Shown here in pieces: positions 48,195 through 55,112 of a DNA stretch of 64,000 nt. Positions within the stretch are counted from its first letter, which is position 1; the number at the start of each line of letters is the position of its first letter. Both the position numbers and the translations under genes were made by a program. Origin of the DNA: Streptomyces griseoluteus (GTDB lineage Bacteria > Actinomycetota > Actinomycetes > Streptomycetales > Streptomycetaceae); assembly GCA_000717735.1 (NCBI GenBank), contig JOBE01000033.1, positions 18,817 to 82,816 of the forward strand, read 5' to 3'. A model generated the notes under the pieces. The model was not told where the DNA came from. It saw only the letters and a program-made list of their open reading frames with translations, and made no database searches.

Positions 48195-49457
48195 TTGTCC
48201 GACAACGCCTTGCACGACTCCTTCTTCGCCCTGCACCACGGTCTTCCGCGGCAGGGCCCCGGCTCCGACACCACCACCCGACGGCTCCTCGCACTCGCGG
48301 GGAAGCTGCCGGAGCGTCCGCGCGTCCTCGACCTGGGCTGCGGTCCCGGCCGTTCCGCGCTGCTCCTCGCCGCCGAGGCGGGGGCGGAGGTGACCGCGGT
48401 CGACACCCACGAGCCGTTCCTCGCGGAGCTGCGGCGGTCCGCCGCCGACCGCGGGCTCGACGGTTCGATCCACACCCTCCGCGCCGACATGGGCGCACTG
48501 CCGTTCCCCGACGGCTCGTTCGACCTGGTCTGGGCCGAGAGCTCGGTCTTCGTCCTGGGCTTCGACCGGGCGCTGGCCGAATGGCGCCGGCTCCTCGCGC
48601 CCGGGGGCACGCTGGTGCTCACCGAGTGCGTCTGGACCACCGAGGAGCCGGGCCCGGCGGCCCGCGCCTTCTGGGAGGAGCACTACACGCTCCGTACCGT
48701 CGCCGGGAACGCGGCGGCGGCGGTCGGGGCCGGCTACCACGTCCTGGGTACCGTCCCCCAGCCGGAGAGCGACTGGGACGAGTACTACGGTCCGCTCGCC
48801 GCCCACGCCGACGCGGCCGACACCACCGTGCCCGGCATGGCAGAGGCGGTGGCGGGCGCGCGCACCGAGATCGCGCTCCGGCGCGAGCACGGCTCCGACT
48901 ACGGATACGCCGGTTTCGCGCTGCGTCCGGCCGATCCGCGCTGGCGCACCCGGACGGAGACTCCCGGGGACGCCGAGGCGATCCGGCGGGTCGTGGCGAC
49001 GGCCTTCGGTTCGGAGGCCGCGGTCTCCGCGAGCGAGGCGGATCTGGTCGACGCGCTCCGCCTCGACCCCGACGCCTGGCTGCCCGGCCTCTCCTACGTG
49101 GCCGAGGCACCGGACGGCACGATCGCCGCGCACGCGCTGATCACCCGCTGCCGGGTGGGCGACGCCCCCGCGGCGGCGCTCGCCCCGGTGTCGGTCGCTC
49201 CCGCGTACCAGCGGACGGGGGCCGGGCAGGCCGTGGTCCGGGCGGTGCTCGACGCGGCCCGGCTGCGGGGTGAGCCGCTCGTCCTCGTCCTGGGCCACCC
49301 GGAGTACTACCCGAGGTTCGGGTTCGTACGTGCGTCCGCGTATGGAATCAAGCCAGGTTTCGAGGCTCCGGACGAGGCGATGATGGCGCTCGTCCTCGAC
49401 GACTCCGTCCCCGTTCCGCCGGGCACGCTCGTCTATCCGGCGGCTTTCGGGGTCTAG
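48195..49457 (+). CDS. Methyltransferase-GNAT acetyltransferase fusion protein
   Basis: A 420-residue two-domain protein. Residues 1-250 are a class I methyltransferase: VLDLGCGPGRSALLLA (SAM motif I), VTAVDTHEPFL, ADMGALPFPDGSFDLVWAES and LAPGGTLVLTE. Residues 255-420 are a GNAT domain: TPGDAEAIRRVVATAF, ALAPVSVAPAYQRTGAGQAVVRAVL (acetyl-CoA loop) and VLVLGHPEYYPRFGF (YhbS-like). Fusion suggests both modifications act on one small molecule or peptide. TTG start at 48195 with AAAGGG upstream. Confidence 0.85.
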   Translation: MSDNALHDSFFALHHGLPRQGPGSDTTTRRLLALAGKLPERPRVLDLGCGPGRSALLLAAEAGAEVTAVDTHEPFLAELRRSAADRGLDGSIHTLRADMGALPFPDGSFDLVWAESSVFVLGFDRALAEWRRLLAPGGTLVLTECVWTTEEPGPAARAFWEEHYTLRTVAGNAAAAVGAGYHVLGTVPQPESDWDEYYGPLAAHADAADTTVPGMAEAVAGARTEIALRREHGSDYGYAGFALRPADPRWRTRTETPGDAEAIRRVVATAFGSEAAVSASEADLVDALRLDPDAWLPGLSYVAEAPDGTIAAHALITRCRVGDAPAAALAPVSVAPAYQRTGAGQAVVRAVLDAARLRGEPLVLVLGHPEYYPRFGFVRASAYGIKPGFEAPDEAMMALVLDDSVPVPPGTLVYPAAFGV

Positions 49458-49485
49458 GCGGCCCCGGTCTCCTCGCGTCACCCCT

Positions 49486-49528
49486 CCGCTCCCGCCGCGC
49501 CGGTGGTACTCCGGTGCGGCGGGAGCGG
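49486..49528 (+). terminator. 13-bp stem terminator after the methyltransferase-GNAT gene
   Basis: CCGCTCCCGCCGC (49486-49498) and GCGGCGGGAGCGG (49516-49528) pair perfectly; the 17-nt loop can form an inner CCGG stem. Located 28 bp after the stop. Confidence 0.8.
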
Positions 49529-49619
49529 CCACGTCCGGCCGCCGAAGTACGGACAAGCCGGTTTCGTGCGGCAGACTGAGGTGGCCCCACCGGGCCGAGG
49601 ACCGATGCGAAGGATGGGT

Positions 49620-50240
49620 ATGCCGACCACACCAGCCACCGCGGCTCAGATCTCGCCGGAGATCATGTCGAACGGTGTCCAGCCGTCCGGAATCGCGGCG
49701 CCGATCATGCTCGAACTGGTCGACGAGGACGGGACGACGATCGGGACGGCCGAGAAGCTCGCCGCCCACCAGGCGCCCGGCCTGCTCCACCGCGCCTTCT
49801 CCGTCTTCCTCTTCGACGAGTCGGGCCGCCTGCTGCTCCAGCGCCGGGCGCTCGGCAAGTACCACTCCCCCGGCGTCTGGTCGAACACCTGCTGCGGCCA
49901 CCCCTACCCCAACGAGGCGCCGTTCGCGGCGGCGGCCCGGCGGACCTTCGAGGAGCTCGGCGTCTCCCCCACGCTGCTCGCCGAGGCGGGCACCGTCCGC
50001 TACAACCACCCGGACCCGGCCTCGGGCCTGGTGGAGCAGGAGTTCAACCACCTCTTCGTCGGCCTCGTGCAGGGCGAACCGCGGCCCGACCCGGAGGAGA
50101 TCGAGGACACCGCCTTCGTGACCGCCGACGAGCTGGCCGAGCGGCACGCCGCCGCGCCGTTCTCCGCCTGGTTCATGACGGTGCTCGACGCGGCGCGCCC
50201 GGCGATCAGGGAGCTGACGGGTCCGTCCGGGGGCTGGTGA
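49620..50240 (+). CDS. idi: Isopentenyl-diphosphate delta-isomerase (type I)
   Basis: A 206-residue Nudix-fold IPP isomerase. It has LLHRAFSVFLFDESGRLLLQRR, SNTCCGHPYPNE (catalytic Cys, metal His), AAARRTFEELGV (Nudix-like Glu helix) and EQEFNHLFVG (catalytic Glu). It interconverts IPP and DMAPP, which suits the isoprenoid genes in the window. ATG 49620 is used; MSNGVQ 42 codons-worth of bases downstream is an alternative. The 3' end overlaps the opposite-strand ATPase gene by 35 bp. Confidence 0.94.
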   Translation: MPTTPATAAQISPEIMSNGVQPSGIAAPIMLELVDEDGTTIGTAEKLAAHQAPGLLHRAFSVFLFDESGRLLLQRRALGKYHSPGVWSNTCCGHPYPNEAPFAAAARRTFEELGVSPTLLAEAGTVRYNHPDPASGLVEQEFNHLFVGLVQGEPRPDPEEIEDTAFVTADELAERHAAAPFSAWFMTVLDAARPAIRELTGPSGGW

Positions 50241-50763
50241 CCGCCGGCAGCTGAGGCGCGCCCCCCGGCCCCGGTGTCATCGGGGCCAGGGGCAGTGCCG
50301 CCCAGATGATCTTCCCGCCGCTCGCGGTGTGCTCGACGTCGCAGGCGCCGCCGGCCTCCAGGGCGATCTCGCGGACCAGGAGCAGTCCGCGGCCGCCCGT
50401 CTGCCCGTAGTCCGCCTCGAGGGCCTTGGGGCGGTACGGGTGATTGTCCTCGACGGAGACCCGGATCCACTCGGGGCCGATGGCCACCTCCACCGCTATC
50501 TCCGGGGACAGCAGCGCCGCGTGCCGCACGGCGTTGGTGACCAGTTCGGAGACGATCAGCAGCAGGCCGTCCATGATCTCCTCATGGAGGGGGACGCCCT
50601 GGCGGACCAGCAGGTCGCGTACGGCGTGCCGGGCCTGCGGGACGGAGACGTCGACCGCGGCAGCGGTGAAGCGCCAGACTCCTTCGTAGGACGGTTGCCG
50701 GGCGGGGCCACCTCCGTGGGTGTCCACGGTACGGTTCCCACCCTCGTGCTCGATTCTCGCCAC
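50206..50763 (-). CDS. Anti-sigma-factor-type ATP-binding protein (RsbW/HATPase_c_2)
   Basis: A 185-residue GHKL ATPase. It has LLLIVSELVTNAVRHA (N-box), VSVEDNHPYRPK (G1-like), GGRGLLLVREIA (G2) and GGKIIWAALPL. Streptomyces has dozens of these; they usually phosphorylate or bind anti-sigma antagonists. A Pro-rich tail ends the protein. A single gene converging on idi. Confidence 0.9.
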   Translation of the reverse strand: MARIEHEGGNRTVDTHGGGPARQPSYEGVWRFTAAAVDVSVPQARHAVRDLLVRQGVPLHEEIMDGLLLIVSELVTNAVRHAALLSPEIAVEVAIGPEWIRVSVEDNHPYRPKALEADYGQTGGRGLLLVREIALEAGGACDVEHTASGGKIIWAALPLAPMTPGPGGAPQLPAVTSPRTDPSAP

Positions 50764-50857
50764 GGATCGAGTCTTGGCAATGCGCAGGGGTGGACCGGCC
50801 TACTGACCAGAAGTCGACACCTATCGGCCGCTTTCTGATCGGTTGATTATGCCGACG

Positions 50858-51520
50858 TCAGTTGTTCGACTGATCCGGCGCGCTTTCTGACGACTCCGGA
50901 GGCGTCCCCGAACCCGGCTCCGGGGTGACCATGCTGACGATCCGTCGCCCGCCCACCCCGATCGCGATCAGCCCCAGGCCGTCGAAGAGCAGCGCGAGCG
51001 AGAAGAAGACCCCGAGCACGTACCGGCTGCTGTCCGGCCAGTCGAAGAGGACGAGCAGACCGAGCAGCAGGCCGAAGGCCCCCTGCAGGAGGGTCCAGCC
51101 GAACTGCGGCCCCCGCACCACCACGCTGCCGACGAGCCGGAAGAGGCCGCCGGTCAGGAAGAGCAGGGCGGCGAACATCGTCAGCGCCTCCGCCGAGCCC
51201 TCCGGGTGGCGGATCACCACGACGCCCGCGGCGATGTTCAGGGCGGCCACCACCACCGCGAGCCAGAAGTAGCTGGTGCCCCGCGACTGGATCGCTTGAA
51301 GCAGGCCCACCACACCGCCGACCAGCAGCAGCCAGCCGAAGAGCAGCATCGAGGTCAGGGTGGCGAGGCCCGTGTAGACCAGACCGACGACACCGCCGAT
51401 CACGAGCAGGATGCCGAGCGCGGCCAGCCAGCCGAAGCTGCGGTTGAGCCGTTTCCCCTCGCGTGCCATGTCCCGGAGCGGGTCCGGTTCCTCGTGCGTC
51501 TCGCGGGTGTCCTTGGCCAT
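50858..51520 (-). CDS. HdeD/DUF308 family membrane protein
   Basis: A 220-residue membrane protein with six predicted helices in three hairpins, typical of HdeD/DUF308 (for example GWLAALGILLVIGGVVGLVY, FWLAVVVAALNIAAGVVVI, VLGVFFSLALLFDGLGLIAIG). Charged N- and C-termini are cytosolic. Family members are linked to acid/envelope stress. ATG 51520 follows GAGGAGG. Confidence 0.9.
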   Translation of the reverse strand: MAKDTRETHEEPDPLRDMAREGKRLNRSFGWLAALGILLVIGGVVGLVYTGLATLTSMLLFGWLLLVGGVVGLLQAIQSRGTSYFWLAVVVAALNIAAGVVVIRHPEGSAEALTMFAALLFLTGGLFRLVGSVVVRGPQFGWTLLQGAFGLLLGLLVLFDWPDSSRYVLGVFFSLALLFDGLGLIAIGVGGRRIVSMVTPEPGSGTPPESSESAPDQSNN

Positions 51521-51586
51521 GCGGCGCCTCCTCGGGGCGGCCCCCTCCTGATCGTACGTTCGGGTACCGCGGATAGCATCCGGCCC

Positions 51587-52330
51587 ATGGAGCCCCAGCT
51601 GAAGGACGGCGTCACGGACGGGATCGCCACCGTCGTCATCGCCAACCCGGCCAAGCGCAACGCGATGAGCGCCGGCATGTGGCGCGACCTGCCCGGCGTA
51701 CTGGACCGGCTCGCCGCCGACCCCGCGGTGCGGGTCCTGGTCCTGACGGGCGAGGGCGACACGTTCTGCGCCGGGGCCGACATCTCGGCCCTGCGGGAGC
51801 CCGGGGACGAGCAGCAGGCGCTCGCGGTACGGGCGGAGGAGGCCCTCGCCGCCTTCCCCAAGCCGACCCTGGCAGCCGTCCGGGGCTTCTGCGTCGGAGG
51901 CGGCAGCCAGCTCGCCGCCGCCTGCGATCTGCGCTTCGCCGAGGAGGGCGCCCGCTTCGGGATCACCCCCTCGAAGCTCGGCATCGTCTACCCGTCCTCC
52001 TCGACCCGCAGGCTCACCGCCCTCGTGGGGCCCTCGGCCGCCAAGTACCTGCTGTTCTCCGGCGAGTTGATCGACGCGGAGCGGGCGCTGCGGACCGGGT
52101 TCGTGGACGAGCTGCACCCGGTGGGCGCGCTGGACGAGCGGGTGGCCGAGTTCGCCCGGGTGCTGGCCTCTCGCTCCCTGCTCACCCAGGCGGCGGCCAA
52201 GGAGTTCGCCGGCGGGCGTCTTGACAGGGACGCCCACTGGGCCGAACAGGCACGGGGCAGCGGCGACACCGCGGAGGGGGTCGCCGCCTTCCTGGAACGC
52301 CGCGCGCCCCGCTTCACGTACGGGCTCTGA
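51587..52330 (+). CDS. Enoyl-CoA hydratase/isomerase family protein
   Basis: A 247-residue crotonase-fold protein. It has IANPAKRNAMSAGMWRDLP, LTGEGDTFCAGADISAL (oxyanion loop) and VRGFCVGGGSQLAAACDLRFAEEGARFGITPSKLGIVYPSSS. The second catalytic Glu position of true hydratases (usually GxxPE) reads GIVYPSSS, so the reaction may be an isomerisation or hydrolysis. Divergent from the HdeD-like gene. Confidence 0.9.
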   Translation: MEPQLKDGVTDGIATVVIANPAKRNAMSAGMWRDLPGVLDRLAADPAVRVLVLTGEGDTFCAGADISALREPGDEQQALAVRAEEALAAFPKPTLAAVRGFCVGGGSQLAAACDLRFAEEGARFGITPSKLGIVYPSSSTRRLTALVGPSAAKYLLFSGELIDAERALRTGFVDELHPVGALDERVAEFARVLASRSLLTQAAAKEFAGGRLDRDAHWAEQARGSGDTAEGVAAFLERRAPRFTYGL

Positions 52331-52333
52331 GCG

Positions 52334-52978
52334 TCACTTCTCGCGGACGAGCGACTCGGTGGGCCGCCCGCGCCACCGTGCGACGATCTCGGCCGGGGCC
52401 TTCTCCGGGGAACCCGCGTCGTACGGGGGCTGCGGGTCGTACTCGGTGAGCAGCTGGATCGTCTGGGCGGTCTCGTCGCCGGCGATCCGGCCGAGCAGGT
52501 GCAGCGCCATGTCGATGCCTGAGGAGACCCCGGCCGCCGTGACGTACTTGCCGTCGAAGACGACCCGCTCGCCGGTGGGCTCGACGCCCAGCGCCCTGAG
52601 CTCCTCGTAGGCGAGCCAGTGGGTGGTGGCGCGACGGCCGCTCAGCAGCCCGGCGGCGCCCAGGAGCAGGGACCCCGTGCAGACCGAGGTGGTCCAGGTG
52701 CTGGTCTCGTCGGCGATACGGAGCCAGGCCTGGATCTCCGGGTCGTTCATGGCCTGCCGGGAGTCGGGCCCGCCGGGCACCAGGACGATGTCCGGCCCCG
52801 GGACCTCGGCGAGGGTCCTGTCGGCGACAAGCGCGAGGCTGCCCTGGTCGTTGCGGACGGGCCCGGTCTCCTTGGCCACGAAGACGGTCTCGGCTCCCGG
52901 GAGGCGGGCGAGGAGCTCGTACGGCCCGACGGCGTCGAGCGTGGTGAAGCCCGGGTAGAGGAGGACGGCGATCTGCAC
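52334..52978 (-). CDS. DJ-1/PfpI family protein (isonitrile hydratase-like)
   Basis: A 214-residue DJ-1/PfpI protein. It has IAVLLYPGFTTLDAVGPYELLARLPG, VLVPGGPDSRQAM, TSVCTGSLLLGAAGLLSGRRATTHW (nucleophile-elbow Cys) and AAGVSSGIDMALHLL. This arrangement matches isonitrile hydratase InhA and ThiJ-like enzymes. GTG 52978 follows AAAGGGACC. Eleven bases after the AraC regulator, which carries the same domain, so the two form an operon. Confidence 0.92.
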   Translation of the reverse strand: MQIAVLLYPGFTTLDAVGPYELLARLPGAETVFVAKETGPVRNDQGSLALVADRTLAEVPGPDIVLVPGGPDSRQAMNDPEIQAWLRIADETSTWTTSVCTGSLLLGAAGLLSGRRATTHWLAYEELRALGVEPTGERVVFDGKYVTAAGVSSGIDMALHLLGRIAGDETAQTIQLLTEYDPQPPYDAGSPEKAPAEIVARWRGRPTESLVREK

Positions 52979-52989
52979 GGTGGTCCCTT

Positions 52990-53970
52990 TCAGTCGTTTC
53001 GCTTGACGGGTGAGTGGAAGCGGCGGCGGTACTCCGCCGGGGCGGTCCCCAGGGCCCTGAGGAAGGCGCGGCGCATCGTCTCGGGCGTGCCGTAGCCCGA
53101 GGCGCGGGCGACCTCCTCGACACCCCGCGAGGTCTCCTCCAGGAGCCGGCGGGCGTGTTCGAGCCTGACCCGGTCGACGTAGCGGCCGGGCGGGATGCCG
53201 GTCTCCTCGTGGAAGGCGCGGGCGAAGTGGCGGGGCGAGAGCCGGGCACGGGCGGCGAGCGCCTCGACCGAGAGGTCCGCGCCGGGGTGCTCGGTGATCC
53301 ACTGCTGGAGGTCGCGCAGCGGCTCCCGGCGGGCCGTCTGGGCGGACAGCTGGGCGCTGAACTGGGCCTGGTTGCCGGGGCGGCGCAGGAAGACGACCAG
53401 GTGGCGGGCGACGGTGAGGGCCACGTCCCGGCCGAGGTCCTCCTCGACGAGGGCGAGCGCCAGGTCGATGCCCGACGTGACCCCGGCGGAGGTGGAGAGC
53501 CGCCCTTCCCTCACGAAGATGGGGTCCGGGTCCACCTCGACCTCGGGGTGGCGGCGGGCGAGGTGCTCGCAGGCGGCCCAGTGGGTCGTGGCACGGTGCC
53601 CGTCGAGGAGTCCCGCATCGGCGAGGAGCAGCGCGCCGGTGCAGACGGAGACCAGGCGCTCGGCGCGCGGGGCGTGGACGCGCAGCCAGTCGATCAGGGC
53701 GGGGTCGGGCCGGCGGGTGCCCTCGCCGCCGGGCACGACGAGGGTGTGCGGGGCGCCGCCGGCGACGGCTTCGGCGAGCGTGGTGTCGGGGAGGATGCGC
53801 AACCCGCTGTGGGTCCGGACCGGCCCGCCGTCCAGGGAGGCGGTGCGGAGGGGGTACGCGGACGGATCCCCGGCGGCGCGGGCTGCACCGGCGAACACCT
53901 CGAAGGGGCCGGTGACGTCGAGGCTCTGGACGTCGTCGAAGAGGACGACGAGAACGGGTCGCTGCGTCAT
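52990..53970 (-). CDS. GlxA-family AraC regulator with DJ-1/PfpI domain
   Basis: A 326-residue regulator. The N-terminal DJ-1-like domain has LVVLFDDVQSLDVTGPFEVFAGAARA and SVCTGALLLADAGLLDGHRATTHWAA. The C-terminal AraC double HTH has DLSVEALAARARLSPRHFARAFHEETGIPPGRYVDRVRLEHARRLLE and VARASGYGTPETMRRAF. It likely controls the adjacent DJ-1 enzyme gene and senses a ligand. ATG 53970 follows GGATGGAGG. Confidence 0.93.
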   Translation of the reverse strand: MTQRPVLVVLFDDVQSLDVTGPFEVFAGAARAAGDPSAYPLRTASLDGGPVRTHSGLRILPDTTLAEAVAGGAPHTLVVPGGEGTRRPDPALIDWLRVHAPRAERLVSVCTGALLLADAGLLDGHRATTHWAACEHLARRHPEVEVDPDPIFVREGRLSTSAGVTSGIDLALALVEEDLGRDVALTVARHLVVFLRRPGNQAQFSAQLSAQTARREPLRDLQQWITEHPGADLSVEALAARARLSPRHFARAFHEETGIPPGRYVDRVRLEHARRLLEETSRGVEEVARASGYGTPETMRRAFLRALGTAPAEYRRRFHSPVKRND

Positions 53971-54068
53971 GCCTCCATCCTTCGCGGCGGCGGGGGCGTC
54001 CGCAATGACGGAGAACCCACCCTTCCTGCCATCGCGGCCGACCGTCGACGACCCGCCTGTTCCCGTCG

Positions 54069-54084
54069 TACCGACCAGTCGGTA
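54069..54084. promoter_or_regulatory. TetR-type operator TACCGAC-CA-GTCGGTA
   Basis: A perfect 7+2+7 palindrome 13 bp before the SCO6745-like ATG, overlapping where the promoter should be. ACCGAC/GTCGGT half-sites are classic for TetR regulators; none is encoded adjacently. Confidence 0.7.
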
Positions 54085-54096
54085 ACGTTCGGGAGC

Positions 54097-54963
54097 ATGA
54101 CGACCTCTCTCCCCCCGCGCGCCGGACGCCGTTGCCACAACGTCGTCAACACGGTGCACTCCACGCTCTACTTCTCGCCCGACCTCGACCGCGAGATGGG
54201 CGCCCTCGGCATCACCGACCCCGCCGCGGCGCGACTCGCCGCGCGCAGCGCCGCCCTCGGCGCGGTCGGTGCCGGCACCGTCGCCGCGACCTTCTACAAC
54301 TACAACCACGAGCTGCTCGCCCGGCACCTCCCCGCCGTCTGGGAGACCGCCTCCCCCGCCGCCGTCCTCGACGGGCGGCTGCGCGCCGTCGACGCGACCC
54401 TGCGCCGGCTGCTCGGCGAGGAGACCGTCGCCTCCCCGGAGATGGGCGAGGCCGCCGAGCTCGCCCTGCGCGCCGCCGAGGCCTGCACCCGGCACGCCCG
54501 ACCGCTCTACTCGGCCAACGCCGACCTGCCCGTGCCGGACGCCCCGCACCTCGCCTACTGGCACGCCGCGACCCTGCTGCGCGAACACCGGGGCGACGGC
54601 CACCTCACGGCCCTGCTCTCGCTGGGCCTCGACCCGGTCGAGGCGGTCGTCTCGCACACCGCGACCGGCAAGGCCATGAGCCCTCGCTGGTTCCTGAGCA
54701 GCCGCGGCTGGCGGCGCGCCGACTGGGACGCGGCGGCCGGGCGGCTGCGCGAGCGCGGCCTGCTCGACGCCGAGGGCGAGCTGACGGAGGCCGGCACCCG
54801 GCTGCGGGAGGAGCTGGAGGAGATCACGGACCGGCTGGACACCGCCCCGTACGAGCACCTCGGCGCCACGGGGGTCGAGCGGCTCGCCGGACTCGCGCGC
54901 GACTTCGCCGTCTCGGCGGCCGGCGCGGGCGCCTTCCCCGCGGACCTGATCAGCAAGGGCTGA
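54097..54963 (+). CDS. SCO6745 family helical protein
   Basis: A 288-residue Ala/Leu-rich helical protein of the actinobacterial SCO6745-like family. It has LDREMGALGITDPAAARLAARSAALG, the FYNYNHELLARHLPAVW motif, PHLAYWHAATLLREHRGDGH and a C-terminal winged-helix-like section (LTEAGTRLREELEEITDRL). The family is sometimes placed with MarR-like HTH proteins, but the role is unknown. The palindrome upstream suggests TetR control. Confidence 0.85.
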   Translation: MTTSLPPRAGRRCHNVVNTVHSTLYFSPDLDREMGALGITDPAAARLAARSAALGAVGAGTVAATFYNYNHELLARHLPAVWETASPAAVLDGRLRAVDATLRRLLGEETVASPEMGEAAELALRAAEACTRHARPLYSANADLPVPDAPHLAYWHAATLLREHRGDGHLTALLSLGLDPVEAVVSHTATGKAMSPRWFLSSRGWRRADWDAAAGRLRERGLLDAEGELTEAGTRLREELEEITDRLDTAPYEHLGATGVERLAGLARDFAVSAAGAGAFPADLISKG

Positions 54964-55030
54964 GCCGATCCGATCGGCACGGGCCGGGGCGCGCGGGAAC
55001 CGGCGGCGAACGCCGGGGACGCGCGCGGGA

Positions 55031-55063
55031 CGGGTCGGTTACCGCGTACGGGTGACCGACCCG
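55031..55063 (+). terminator. Near-perfect hairpin after the SCO6745-like gene
   Basis: CGGGTCGGTTACC (55031-55043) pairs with GGTGACCGACCCG (55051-55063) with one mismatch and a 7-nt loop. It may be a terminator, or an operator before tex given its GGTCGGT/ACCGACC halves. Confidence 0.6.
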
Positions 55064-55112
55064 GCACAATGCACTCGCAAGCTTGAGGCACGAGAAGGCG
55101 AGTCGGGACACC

